From positions 1 to 22,496 of the forward strand of contig CAIPQX010000103.1 in the NCBI GenBank assembly GCA_903867285.1: 22,496 bases of DNA. The letters are read 5' to 3'. The notes under the pieces are model-generated. The model was not told the DNA's origin and made no database searches. It worked only from the letters and a program-made list of their open reading frames with translations. The stretch is from an uncultured Actinomycetes bacterium (GTDB lineage: Bacteria; Actinomycetota; Actinomycetes; Nanopelagicales; Nanopelagicaceae). This document shows positions 8,421 to 18,100 of the stretch, piece after piece; the first letter of the stretch is position 1, and the number at the start of each line of letters is the position of its first letter. Made by a program: the position numbers and the translations under genes.

Positions 8421-9995
8421 TTAAATATCATCCTCGTCAAAAGATAAGAAGGATGTGGATGACCCATCGTTGGGGTCGGCGGCAATGGGTTCATTTTGAA
8501 TCGGAATTCCCGGCGCCTTCGGAACGGTTAATACAAAGTGCGCTCCCTTGCCCGGAGCGCCCCATGCTTTAAGGGTGCCTTGGTGCAATTTCGCATCATC
8601 GAGCGCAATGGAAAGTCCCAGCCCGGTGCCGCCGCGCAACCGAGAGCGAGATGGATCTGCGCGCCAGAAGCGATCAAAGAGGCGCTCCGACTCACGCTCG
8701 GTAAAACCAATTCCAAAGTCGCGGATGCCGACTGCAACTTCAATCTCTGAATCGATAATAGTTATCTCTATCGCCTTACCTTCGCTGTGATCAATGGCAT
8801 TTGAAATTAAGTTTCGTAGAACTCTCTCTACACGCCTTGGATCGACGGAGGCAATCACTTCATTCTCTGGGAAGAAGGTAACTATCTGCCCCGTGTGACC
8901 AACTTGCATTTGATCGATGGATTGCATGGCCAGCGATTTAATATCGACATCTTTGAGCTCCAATATCGATGCGCTGGCATCGAAACGACTGACCTCCAAG
9001 AGGTCGGTGAGGAGAGATTCAAAGCGAGTAATTTGAGATTGCAAGAGTTCAGCGCTGCGAGCCGCAGCGGGGTCCATCTTCCCTTTACTTTCAGCAATTA
9101 CATCCGAAGCCATGCGAATGGTCGTCAGCGGAGTCCGTAGTTCATGAGACACGTCAGAGACAAAGCGCTGCTGCAGGCGAGAAAGGTTTTCCAGGCGTGA
9201 TATCTGTTGCTGCATCGAAAGCGCCATCTCATTGAATGAAATTGCCAACCGCGCCATCTCATCTTGGCCAGTAACGTGCATGCGACGATTCAAATCACCC
9301 GCGGTTAACTGTTCTGCAATCTCCGCCGCATCTCGTACTGGATTGATCGCCTGACGAATGACGTACCACGAGATTCCACCGACCACGAAGACGAGGAGGA
9401 ATCCAGCGAAGAGAAGCAGTTTGCCGATGAAATCGACGATGGTCTGTTGCTCCGTCAAGAGAAATACGTAATATAACTCGTAGGGCGACTGCGGAGGAAT
9501 TTCTATCGCATTGCCGACAATGATCGCAATCTTTTTGCTTCCATCTTTATATCCAATTTCCCCGCGAATCCATTTTGCGGAACCCAATTTCCGAACGTCA
9601 GCCCGCAAGGAATCTGGGATGGAGGCGATCTCAACATTTCCCGAAGCTCCGTTGTATTTTGTGTTCGTTTTCTTTATGAGCGGGGACCCTATGAGAATAA
9701 CTTCGCGCGGCGTAGTTGCCGCTGTCGGATCATTTGACTGCAGAATCTTTGCAACTACCGTCGGCAATTTGAGAGTAGGTAGATAGAGCGTCGCATCTAA
9801 CTGCCCCTGGTCATACTCATAGAGAGATTGTGCTTCGGAGAGCGACTCATTGGTCTTTTCACGGTAAATCCCGTTAGAGATTTGAATGAAGAGAATGCTT
9901 CCCACAAGCGAGATGAGAATGATGGAGAGAAAGAAAGTTGTTGTAATGACGCGAAAGAGGATTGAGCTCCGCCATTTCACTCCTAGCCATTTCAT
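8421..9995 (-). CDS. mtrB: Sensor histidine kinase MtrB
   Basis: MtrB is the membrane sensor kinase that phosphorylates MtrA; in mycobacteria and corynebacteria the pair controls cell-wall, division and osmotic genes. The 524-residue protein has a first membrane helix at about 14-38, an extracytoplasmic sensor region to about 190, a second helix at about 192-212, a HAMP linker (about 212-265), the phosphoacceptor His284 in SHELRTP, and the ATPase domain with N-box RNLISNAIDH from 394, DFGIGF from 426 and GGTGLGLS from 455. It overlaps mtrA by 4 bp (ATGA), which indicates translational coupling. The C-terminus ends in an acidic tail. The lipoprotein partner gene lpqB, usually next downstream, is missing. 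Synteny with sahH and mtrA makes the MtrB assignment secure. Confidence 0.95.
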   Translation of the reverse strand: MKWLGVKWRSSILFRVITTTFFLSIILISLVGSILFIQISNGIYREKTNESLSEAQSLYEYDQGQLDATLYLPTLKLPTVVAKILQSNDPTAATTPREVILIGSPLIKKTNTKYNGASGNVEIASIPDSLRADVRKLGSAKWIRGEIGYKDGSKKIAIIVGNAIEIPPQSPYELYYVFLLTEQQTIVDFIGKLLLFAGFLLVFVVGGISWYVIRQAINPVRDAAEIAEQLTAGDLNRRMHVTGQDEMARLAISFNEMALSMQQQISRLENLSRLQQRFVSDVSHELRTPLTTIRMASDVIAESKGKMDPAAARSAELLQSQITRFESLLTDLLEVSRFDASASILELKDVDIKSLAMQSIDQMQVGHTGQIVTFFPENEVIASVDPRRVERVLRNLISNAIDHSEGKAIEITIIDSEIEVAVGIRDFGIGFTERESERLFDRFWRADPSRSRLRGGTGLGLSIALDDAKLHQGTLKAWGAPGKGAHFVLTVPKAPGIPIQNEPIAADPNDGSSTSFLSFDEDDI

Positions 9996-10672
9996 ACCTG
10001 GCTCGTTCCCGCCTTATATCCAACCCCTCGAACGGTAAGTACGACTTGAGGATTATCAACATCCTCCTCGACCTTGGCGCGCAATCTCTGAACGTGGACA
10101 TTAACGAGGCGGGTATCCGCAGCATGTTGATAACCCCAAACTTCGCTCAGTAGCGCATCACGGGTAAATACTCGCCCTGGCTCTTTCGCTAAAGCGACAA
10201 GGAGATCGAACTCCAGGCGCGTGAGTGGAATCGTCTTTCCATTTCTAATAATGGTGTGCGCCACTTGGTCGATGACAATGTCACAGATGCGCAAAGTGGT
10301 TGAACTTTCGCTATTTGATCGACGTAAACGGACCTTGATGCGGGCGACCAACTCTGCCGGATTAAAGGGCTTGATCATGTAATCGTCAGCCCCGGCTTCC
10401 AGCCCCTTCACAACATCGTAGCTATCGCCTTTTGCCGTCAGCATAACAATCGGAACCATCGACTTTTCGCGGATTTTTTCACAGACTTCGATACCGCTCA
10501 ACCCCGGCAGCATGACATCAAGAAGCACGAGATCGGGTTCATGCGAATTGAAAATTGTCATAACCTGATCGCCAGAGTTGACCAGGTCAACCTCAAAACC
10601 CGAACCGTTCAGAACGATTCCAAGCATCTCGGCTAAATCTTGGTCATCATCGACAACCATAATGAGCGTCAT
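9992..10672 (-). CDS. mtrA: Response regulator MtrA (OmpR/PhoB family)
   Basis: MtrA is the DNA-binding partner of MtrB. The receiver domain has the acidic pocket Asp8-Asp10, phosphoacceptor Asp52 in LLDVMLPG, Thr79 and Lys101 (IKPF). A winged-helix DNA-binding domain follows from about residue 128 to the end (RLEFDLLVALAKEPGRVF, then RGVGYKAG). I chose ATG 10672, giving 226 residues beginning MTLIMVVDDD, because homologues start a few residues before the acidic pocket; a TTG 18 bases upstream would add six unlikely residues. The start ATG shares one base with the sahH stop (TAATG) and the 3' end overlaps mtrB by 4 bp, so sahH-mtrA-mtrB is tightly coupled. Mycobacteria have tmk between sahH and mtrA, which is absent here. 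Confidence 0.96.
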   Translation of the reverse strand: MTLIMVVDDDQDLAEMLGIVLNGSGFEVDLVNSGDQVMTIFNSHEPDLVLLDVMLPGLSGIEVCEKIREKSMVPIVMLTAKGDSYDVVKGLEAGADDYMIKPFNPAELVARIKVRLRRSNSESSTTLRICDIVIDQVAHTIIRNGKTIPLTRLEFDLLVALAKEPGRVFTRDALLSEVWGYQHAADTRLVNVHVQRLRAKVEEDVDNPQVVLTVRGVGYKAGTSQV

Positions 10673-11949
10673 TAGCTTCCGTGCTCCCAAGAGTTCAGGT
10701 ATAGCTCTTGCGCAGGGGTAAGGGTGTCAATCGATGTTCCCATGCTGGCAAGCTTGAGGCGAGCTACCTCTTTATCAATTTCGGTTGGAACATCGTGCAA
10801 CCCAGCTCCCAGTGACGCTGCGGTCTTGATCAACCATTCTGCAGTGAGCGCTTGATCAGAGAAGGACATATCCATGACAGAAGCGGGATGGCCTTCTGCT
10901 GCTCCAAGATTTACGAGTCTTCCCTCAGCAATAAGCAGTAAGCGACGACCATCAGCCAGTACATATTCATCGGTCGAATGGCGAATTCGCTTGTTCTTCT
11001 TGGTGGCGTTCTGTTCGAGCCACGCTACATCGATCTCAATATCGAAATGTCCAGAGTTGGCAAATATCGCGCCATCCTTCATCACTGCGAAGTGCTCTTC
11101 ACGGAGGACATCACGGTTACCGGTAACGGTAACAAAGAAGTCACCGATCTTGGCGGCTTCTAATGAATTCATGACTCGGTAGCCCTGCATCAGTGCATCG
11201 AGAGCCTTTGTAGGATCAATTTCAGTAATAACCACATTCGCACCCATGCCGCGAGCGCGTTCTGCAACTCCTTTACCGCAGTAACCGAAACCGCAGACAA
11301 CAAAGGTTGAGCCAGCAATCAGACTATTGGTAGCGCGGAAGAGCGCATCTAATGACGATTGACCGGTACCAAATCGATTGTCGAACATGTGCTTTGTATC
11401 GGTGTCGTTGACAGCAATCATGGGGAATTTGAGAGCACCATCTTTAGTCATCTGGCGCAGTCGAATTACTCCGGTGGTAGTTTCCTCGCACCCGCCCATA
11501 ATTCCAGGAAGTAATTCGGTCCGAGTAGTATGAAGAGTGTTAACGAGGTCGCAGCCATCGTCGAAAACTAGGTTGGGTTGGATATCGAGAGCCGAATTAA
11601 GATCGGCGTAATAACCTTCACGGTCCACGCCATTGTGCGCAAAGACGTTAATGCCATACTCGTGAACGAGAGCAGCAGCGGTGTCATCTTGTGTTGAAAG
11701 TGGATTTGAAGCACACAGTGCAAGCTCTGCTCCGCCGGCTTTGAGCGCACGCATGAGGTTTGCTGTCTCGGTGGTCACGTGCATGCACGCTGCGATACGA
11801 ATTCCAGTAAATGGCTTCTCCGCCTCAAAGCGAGCTTTGATCTGAGCAAGAACTGGCATGTTGCGCTCAGCCCACTCGATCCGCTTCTTACCCTCGGCCG
11901 CCAACGCGGCATTTGCAATATTGTGGCTTACCGATGTTTCAACTGACAC
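10672..11949 (-). CDS. ahcY: Adenosylhomocysteinase, short type
   Basis: The enzyme reversibly hydrolyses S-adenosyl-L-homocysteine to homocysteine and adenosine, relieving inhibition of methyltransferases. Seen: the N-terminal substrate domain with STQDD at 85-89, Asp131, GGCEETTTGVIRL near 152-164 and Lys186/Asp190 (NDTDTKHMFDN); the NAD-binding Rossmann motif GFGYCG from 220; and SGHFDIEID with the catalytic-region His. At 425 residues it is about 60-70 shorter than mycobacterial enzymes and ends QELYLNSWEHGS instead of the long-form K-P-D-H-Y-R-Y tail, so it resembles the archaeal/Thermotoga short type. The start is GTG 11949 behind GAAGGAG. It lies directly upstream of mtrA, sharing one base. 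Confidence 0.96.
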   Translation of the reverse strand: MSVETSVSHNIANAALAAEGKKRIEWAERNMPVLAQIKARFEAEKPFTGIRIAACMHVTTETANLMRALKAGGAELALCASNPLSTQDDTAAALVHEYGINVFAHNGVDREGYYADLNSALDIQPNLVFDDGCDLVNTLHTTRTELLPGIMGGCEETTTGVIRLRQMTKDGALKFPMIAVNDTDTKHMFDNRFGTGQSSLDALFRATNSLIAGSTFVVCGFGYCGKGVAERARGMGANVVITEIDPTKALDALMQGYRVMNSLEAAKIGDFFVTVTGNRDVLREEHFAVMKDGAIFANSGHFDIEIDVAWLEQNATKKNKRIRHSTDEYVLADGRRLLLIAEGRLVNLGAAEGHPASVMDMSFSDQALTAEWLIKTAASLGAGLHDVPTEIDKEVARLKLASMGTSIDTLTPAQELYLNSWEHGS

Positions 11950-11983
11950 AAGAACTCCTTCGAGACTTCATGAACATATCTAA

Positions 11984-12020
11984 TAACCTGTGGGACGGGC
12001 GTCCGTAGGGCTAAAGGTTA
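11984..12020. repeat. Inverted repeat between manB and the adenosylhomocysteinase gene
   Basis: The 68-bp gap contains an outer 6-bp inverted repeat (TAACCT at 12015-12020 read on the minus strand, AGGTTA at 11984-11989) enclosing a GC-rich inner palindrome GGACGCCCGTCC. The outer arm begins at the manB stop codon. No T-run follows, so this is a poor intrinsic terminator. It could be an RNA processing or regulatory structure, or chance. It is too short and the wrong shape for a known SAH riboswitch. Confidence 0.3.
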
Positions 12021-13385
12021 CCCGATGAGGGCAAGTACCTGCTCTCTCACCTGAGCCATCTGCTCTGGGGAGTTCGCTTCCACATTGAGTCGGAGTAAAG
12101 GTTCGGTATTCGATGGGCGCACATTGAACCACCAATCTGGACCCGTGACAGTCACACCGTCCAGCTCATCAATTTCATAGTCTTCTTGAAATGAGTCTTT
12201 GATAAATTCGACGCTTGCCGCAGGATCATCAACAATGGTGTTGATTTCTCCACTGGAGAAGTATCGGTTGAGGGGGGCCAGCAAAGTCGATAGGGGCTCG
12301 GCGCTATGGGAAAGTTCGGCTATCGCAAAGAGAGCCGCGAGGGCGCCAGAGTCTGCTCGCCAAAAGTCACTGAAGTAGAAGTGACCGGAATGTTCTCCCC
12401 CAAAGACCGCGCCGCTTTCAGCCATCATCTTCTTAATATAGGAATGCCCCACGCGCGAGCGCAGTGGCTTACCCCCGTGCTCTTTGATAATCTCGGGCAC
12501 CGCTTGTGATGAGATCAAATTGTAAATAACTGATGAACCCGGTTTACGTTTTAATTCGCGGATTGCGATCAATGCCGTGAGAGCAGAAGGATTTACCATC
12601 TCTCCTTTCTCATCAACCAAGAAGCAACGGTCAGCATCTCCGTCAAAGGCCAATCCGATATCTGCCTTCTCTTTCTTAACCCGTTTCACCAAGTCAACTA
12701 AGTTCTTTGGGTCAATGGGGTTTGCTTCGTGATTAGGAAAATTGCCATCGAGTTCAAAGTAAAGCGGAACGAGTTCAACGTTCAACCGAGCCATAAGCGC
12801 GGGAGCGGTGAAACCTGCCATCCCATTTCCTGCATCGACAACAACTTTAAGTCGGCGACCGTTGGAGAACTCATCAGCCTTAAATAAACCTAGAAGGAAA
12901 TTTATATACGCATCAAGAAGTTCTTTCGTACTCGTCTTTCCGATAGATCCTGGCCGCATCGGAACTCCCTGAACCATCAGATCTTTTATACGCAACAATC
13001 CCGATTCTGCCCCGATCGGCCGAGCCCCAGACTTCGCCAATTTAATTCCATTGTATGCAGCAGGGTTGTGACTCGCAGTAAACATCGCTCCGGGTAAGTT
13101 GAGAGAGCCGGAGGCGAAGTAGAGCATGTCGGTCGATGCTAGCCCGATGCGGATGGCATCAATGCCTTGAGAGTTCAAACCATCGGCAAATGCTGTGGCG
13201 AGGTCATCCGATGATGGACGCATATCTTCGCCAATTACGACTGTTGCTGGCTCGCGTTCCTCCATTAAAAAACGCGCAAAGGCGGCACCAAGAACAAAGG
13301 TAAAATCCGGCGTTATCTGCTCATCGACCAGGCCGCGAATGTCGTAGGCCTTTATCACTTTATCTAAAGCGTCATAGGTAAACAT
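12018..13385 (-). CDS. manB: Phosphomannomutase / phosphoglucomutase
   Basis: This cytoplasmic alpha-D-phosphohexomutase interconverts mannose-6-phosphate and mannose-1-phosphate (many members also use glucose phosphates), feeding GDP-mannose synthesis by ManC. Seen: catalytic phosphoserine Ser105 in TASHNPAAYNGIKL, metal-binding loop DGDADR at 248-253 (Asp248, Asp250, Asp252), sugar-binding GEHSGH at 330-335, and the phosphate-binding C-terminal RPSNTEPLLRLN. The 455-residue length is normal. Its place beside the DUF3499 gene matches mycobacterial manB (Rv3257c). There is no Shine-Dalgarno sequence before ATG 13385; a -10-like TAGATT ends 6 nt upstream, which suggests leaderless translation. 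No manA (isomerase) gene lies in the window. Substrate preference cannot be read from sequence alone. Confidence 0.94.
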   Translation of the reverse strand: MFTYDALDKVIKAYDIRGLVDEQITPDFTFVLGAAFARFLMEEREPATVVIGEDMRPSSDDLATAFADGLNSQGIDAIRIGLASTDMLYFASGSLNLPGAMFTASHNPAAYNGIKLAKSGARPIGAESGLLRIKDLMVQGVPMRPGSIGKTSTKELLDAYINFLLGLFKADEFSNGRRLKVVVDAGNGMAGFTAPALMARLNVELVPLYFELDGNFPNHEANPIDPKNLVDLVKRVKKEKADIGLAFDGDADRCFLVDEKGEMVNPSALTALIAIRELKRKPGSSVIYNLISSQAVPEIIKEHGGKPLRSRVGHSYIKKMMAESGAVFGGEHSGHFYFSDFWRADSGALAALFAIAELSHSAEPLSTLLAPLNRYFSSGEINTIVDDPAASVEFIKDSFQEDYEIDELDGVTVTGPDWWFNVRPSNTEPLLRLNVEANSPEQMAQVREQVLALIG

Positions 13386-13391
13386 GGTTTA

Positions 13392-13397
13392 AATCTA
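13392..13397 (-). promoter_or_regulatory. Candidate -10 box for a leaderless manB transcript
   Basis: TAGATT on the minus strand ends six bases before the manB ATG, so transcription would begin at or next to the A of the start codon. No ribosome-binding site is present in this gap. Leaderless mRNAs of this layout are common in actinobacteria. No clear -35 hexamer was found. Confidence 0.5.
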
Positions 13398-13423
13398 CTT
13401 GAGAATAGCGCTCTGGAATAAAC

Positions 13424-13789
13424 CTAATTTGAAGGGAGCGCTCGCAAATGGCCGCGGCGGCCGAGCTCAGGTTGAGCGGGTCCACTTACGGTGGGCGTGC
13501 TCTGTTGATTTGCTACCTCACGAACCGCGTTTGCAATCGCCATGAGGTCATCATCACTCGGACCTGCTGGATCTGACTCTGGCTCTAACCTAGTGACGCT
13601 CCAGCCATTAGGTAGGGTCAATTTCTCGCTGTGCAATTGGCAGAGGTCATATGAGTGTGGTTCGGCATACATGGCAAGTGGCCCTAGTACCGCCGTCGAA
13701 TCGGCATAGATGTAAGTAAGGGTCTTTATTGCGGGCAATGCACAACTGGCGCGCGAACAGGTTCGACTGGATCGGTGTTGTGTTCGCAT
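13424..13789 (-). CDS. DUF3499 family protein
   Basis: This is a 121-residue protein of a conserved actinobacterial family of unknown function (Rv3259-like position, next to manB). Its core shows the family hallmark CSRASCALPAIKTLTYIYAD followed by STAVLGPLAMYAEPHSYDLC. The cysteines near residues 11 and 16 and the later DLCQLH suggest a small zinc-binding fold; that is inference. The C-terminal third is low-complexity (SDDDLMAIANAVREV, then a Pro/Gln/Gly-rich tail). ATG 13789 has no adjacent Shine-Dalgarno sequence but has a TAATCT -10-like box 7 nt upstream. It sits 50 bp from the DUF5719-like gene and 38 bp from manB, so a link to envelope sugar metabolism is plausible but unproven. Confidence 0.85.
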   Translation of the reverse strand: MRTQHRSSRTCSRASCALPAIKTLTYIYADSTAVLGPLAMYAEPHSYDLCQLHSEKLTLPNGWSVTRLEPESDPAGPSDDDLMAIANAVREVANQQSTPTVSGPAQPELGRRGHLRALPSN

Positions 13790-13796
13790 AATTGAG

Positions 13797-13802
13797 AGAT
13801 TA
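13797..13802 (-). promoter_or_regulatory. Candidate -10 box for a leaderless DUF3499 transcript
   Basis: TAATCT on the minus strand lies seven bases before the DUF3499 ATG, where a transcript would start at the initiation codon. The only purine-rich motif nearby (AGGGGA) lies upstream of this box and too far from the ATG to serve as a ribosome site. The -35 region is weak. Confidence 0.42.
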
Positions 13803-13839
13803 GTGCCTGTTCCCCTAGAAGTGTTGGATTTCGTGAAAG

Positions 13840-15147
13840 CTAGTGGCGTGCCAAGGTTCGTAGATCTGCGTGCGGGATTTGACCCCTAGAGATGAGTTGG
13901 TTCGCCAATAAAGGTAGATAATTGAGTCCGCCATCAGAATTTGAAATGAGCGCTCCACCATATATCGCATCCTTGGTGAGCGGGGTAAATGTGATTCCGG
14001 TCAGAGGCCCAGTTGGATGCCAATCTGCTGAAGAATCCCCAGTGATCACGGCGGTATTGGCCTTCCCTTTGGAATCAATCCACTGCGCCTTGATACCCAC
14101 AGAGTGACCTATAAAGAAGAATTGACCAGAGGCGCCAGCCAAATTGATTTTAAAATTTGAGAGCGGCGTTAATTGATTGGCCCACGCGAAATCCACGCCT
14201 CCCGTAGTTCGCTTTGTAAGAGTCGAAGCAAATATCGGCTGATCGGAAGTTACTTCAATTCCGTAAGGAGTAGAGAGTGAAATTTTCGGCAGCGGAAGAT
14301 CGACAACTCGCCCTTTTGTGACGGTGAGCGAGTCGAAGCCAAGAGGGGTAATAACTCCCCCGCCAGAATGAATGGTCAGGTGAACGGTGGCATTTATATT
14401 TCCCGGTACGAGAAATCTCATTATTGAGGTGGCTTTGGTGGCAGAACCAAATAATCCTGAGATGTAACTGATCTTTGCAGGCGCTTCCACAGGAGTAACA
14501 AAACTCGCGCCAAGCTCGCTTAATCCGTTCTTGCGATGATCTAGTAGGAAAGAACTGACCCGGCCCGATTCGGTAACAACATGAAGTGCGATGGATTCTT
14601 CACCGGGAACGAGACTTGCCAGCGGCAGATCCTTGGCTGAATTCGCCTTTATCTTGACCGAGATAGGGGCGAGCGCCAACTTGGAGCTATAAGGAAATAC
14701 TTGGACAAGAGAATCGCTCAAACCACTGTTGATGATCTCCAAAACTCCCTGGCTTGTCACGCCAGCAGATCCACCAATAAACCACTGATCAATTCCACCA
14801 ACATCACAGACTGCATCTGCCGTGCTTGCTCCCGAAAGTGTTAGAAAGGCGATCTCCGATCCTGGGTTACCACCTACAAAGGTTGGAGCAGTCGAACCGG
14901 TAATCACCGTACTCTTTTGAACTTTAAGGGTTGCGCTATTTCCTGCTACGAATCGAGTCGCTACATTCTTTGCAGGTAAAGAAATTCTCTCGGAGCCTCC
15001 TCCGATAGCGCCAGGACAGACCACTGCAGGGTAACTACCATCGAGAACGATGTGAGCTCTGGCTTGAGGAATCAAAGCCGAGAGAGCCAGCGCTATTGCG
15101 ATGAGGAATGGGGGCCGAAGCACCACTAACACATTCCTTAATTTCAT
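13840..15147 (-). CDS. DUF5719-like exported protein
   Basis: This is a 435-residue protein of unknown function. It has a clear N-terminal signal sequence: basic start (MKLRN), hydrophobic core at about 6-27 and a likely cleavage after AxA-like ARA at residue 31. The remainder is rich in Ser, Thr, Gly and beta-strand-like segments with no enzyme motif I recognise, consistent with a repeated beta-sandwich extracytoplasmic protein. There is no lipobox cysteine, so it may be secreted or stay anchored by an uncleaved signal. It starts 2 nt after the stop of the large glycosyltransferase gene, which implies translational coupling and joint function. The DUF5719 label rests on position (between a glycosyltransferase and a DUF3499 gene, as in streptomycetes) plus general character, not on a search. 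Confidence 0.72.
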   Translation of the reverse strand: MKLRNVLVVLRPPFLIAIALALSALIPQARAHIVLDGSYPAVVCPGAIGGGSERISLPAKNVATRFVAGNSATLKVQKSTVITGSTAPTFVGGNPGSEIAFLTLSGASTADAVCDVGGIDQWFIGGSAGVTSQGVLEIINSGLSDSLVQVFPYSSKLALAPISVKIKANSAKDLPLASLVPGEESIALHVVTESGRVSSFLLDHRKNGLSELGASFVTPVEAPAKISYISGLFGSATKATSIMRFLVPGNINATVHLTIHSGGGVITPLGFDSLTVTKGRVVDLPLPKISLSTPYGIEVTSDQPIFASTLTKRTTGGVDFAWANQLTPLSNFKINLAGASGQFFFIGHSVGIKAQWIDSKGKANTAVITGDSSADWHPTGPLTGITFTPLTKDAIYGGALISNSDGGLNYLPLLANQLISRGQIPHADLRTLARH

Positions 15148-15149
15148 CG

Positions 15150-18100
15150 CTATACCAACTCTTCAAGTGGCACTTGGCGACGGCGGCGACCCGAAGGAAG
15201 CGCCATCACGACTGCAATCAGTAGGGTGAGAAGCTCTAGGGAGATCAAAGCACGGTGAGCAGTTCCGTCAAAAAGGATAGTAATTTTGCCGGGAGTATTG
15301 ACCGAAAAAACAGGTAAACCCGATGCCGAATGTCGAAGCGGATCGTTTGCACCATTATCGATTAAACGCCAACTGCGATCGTACTGCTCAGCAAGAGTAA
15401 TCGTTCCATATGTCACTGCATAACCCAACGCCCCGATATCTCCCGAAGGAATTTGGTAATTCTTGCCAAAGGTATCTGTGAGCATTATTCGAGGAGAAGC
15501 GCCCACAATGCGCCAGACGACTCCTATTGAAGTAGCTGACATCCTCGTAAAACCACCAACGCCATCAATGACCCGCGTAGTCTGGACAGAAACAGGCGCG
15601 CGCAAAAAGAGATACTGAATCCCATACTGACCTAAAACGCTAGCGGTCGAGACTCCCGACCCAGATATTAGCGATGCAACTGCCTCCGTAATTTGCGGTG
15701 GAGTTGCGGTTGCTACATCCGCATCGCCAATAGTCAGTCGATTACCACGCGAAATGAAGAATGTACTGGCAGTGGAGTTTGAGGCGAGGACTAAAGTTTT
15801 TGGCTTCGCGGGACTTTGGGCTAATGAGGAGACGAAGGCCGGAACTGAGTCACTTTGATCGGATTGCACAAGCGATGGCGCCTGGCCGAAAAGTACCCAG
15901 CCCGCTAGCAGAGTCGCACTAATGACTGAAAGCGCAGCCGCACCGGCAACCGCCAGATGACCAACACCTATATTTCGTAGTTTGAGATTTGGTGTCACAT
16001 TTTCTACAGCCACCATCATCGGGGGAATGAGAATGATGGCGATTACTAGGAAGACTGAGCCTACAAAGACCGTTTCAGTAGCGCCGTGACCCGCAACATG
16101 CAACTCGTTGAGCAAGATTGCGCCTGCAAGAAATGACGAACTGATGAGCGAACTGCGACCCATCGAACGGATAAAGAAACTGAAGAAGATAAAGAGTGGA
16201 ATTGGCGCGATTATCCACCACGGTGGAGAGCCTTCTCCGCCTGGATTTGTGAGCAGAGTTTGTAGCGTGCCGCCGTTAGCGAGTGGGATGCCTGGAGCGA
16301 CTAGAAATTGGGTGGGATGAATGAGCGCACCGAGTGACCAAGGCAAGGAAAGAAAGATCGTGGTTATTATTACGGCCCCTCGCTTGGCAACGGGTCTGAA
16401 GATCGCGCTCTCCATAAGGTCGATCCACCCCGCGGTGTTCTCTGAACTTCTCGCCATCGAAATAATTGCCCTCACAAGAAGTGAAATTTGCAGGATTAGC
16501 CAGAGGGCGAGTAAAAGTGGAGAGAATGAGGCGACGAGAGTCGTCAAGAGGGTAATAGCGAAGACTCGACGCCACGAGAGCTCGGCAATGCTGAACATCA
16601 TTGGCTTGAGGAATATAAATAGCGGCGCTAAGAGGTAAAGGACGAGAATCTCTATTCGACCTTGGTTGAGTGAACTCCAGAGCAACGGGGTGAGGATATA
16701 AACAACGCCACCAAAGGTTGAGGTGCCCACTGAAATTCCAATGCGTCGCAAGGCATTGACGAAGATAATAAATGCTAGAGGCGGAGTGAGTAAAAATAGT
16801 GAGGTGATGAGCAGGGAGAGATGGCCGAAGGTGATAAATGAGGCAACACCAAGGACGGCGAGCCAGGGCGGAGCAGAAGCAGCCGATCCCATTCCCACTA
16901 AATGCCAGGCTTGTGCATAAACACGGAGTAGATCACCGCCTCCAGTTGGAATGAAGCCCAGCGCACCTCCAGAGAGCGAGCCAAGGCGGCCGCGCGCAGA
17001 AACAATAGAGAGAGCAGTTATTACAACCAGCGCTAGGGTGTCTGGCCTCCGAAAAACTCCACGAAATATCGATGGCGCAGCAGAGGGCAGGGAATCTTGT
17101 TCATCGAACTCGTCTGTAATAACCCCAAGGTCGGAATAACTTTGCGAAACTTCATTGTCGGAGGGCGCTTGCGTTCCCTTTAACTTCTGGAAGATTGTGC
17201 TGGTAACGCGATCTACTCCAGCGCGAATCTGGCTTCCCCGCGGCGGGATATATGCACCAACAACCGCTGGGGTCAGCAGACGCTTCTTGCGCCGTGAGCG
17301 TCGCGCCTTGATCAGATCAGTCGGGTGAATAATCAGAAGCGCAACTGCGGCAATTTCATCGCCGGCATATCCAGGCAGCTTTGCCAAGAGATCGAAGATA
17401 ACGCGCAAAAGGCTAGTTCCCAGCAACTGAAAAGTGACCCAGGGCAGCATCCACCATGAAGAGTTTGCCAGCATGACATAGGCGGCATTTCTGCGGTCGA
17501 GCAGCAAGGGGCGATGTAAAAATGCCTCCGATACATCCACAATTCGGCGCTCACTGGCCGAGGCCTCTGCATGGAAGGCGCTCGCCGCACCAACGCAGAT
17601 CGCACTAAATCCTGCAACGCGAGCGCGCCAACCTAAATCCACATCATCGCGGAAGAGTGCGAGATTTGGATCTAATCCACCAATCTCTTCGAATGCCGCC
17701 CTTCGAATCAACATCCCCGCTGTACTGACAGAGAGAACATCTCTTGTTTCATCGTGCTGGCCTTGATCTTGCTCCCGCGGTTCCAACCCAGTCCAACGCG
17801 CACCATTTCGTGCAATGGAAATACCCGCTTCGAGAAGATGGTCACGGTCATACCAACCCAATAATTTCGGACCCGCAATAACCACTTGAGGTCGATCATT
17901 GATTGCTCCTAATAAAAGTGCGAGTGCATCCTTTGCAGGTGCACAATCATCATGAATCAACCAGATGCATTCATTTGCTGCATCTTCGGGATCTCGCAAT
18001 TTCGGAGAATGTTCCAGGGCCATTTCAATGGCATCGCCATATCCGATATCAGGTTCAGCGGCGATATATGTAATGCCTGCTGCGCGAAGCAGTTTTGGTG

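Noticed and set aside
11950..12017. SAH riboswitch before the adenosylhomocysteinase gene
   Set aside because: The gap is only 68 bp and I see no arrangement matching the known SAH-binding pseudoknot.
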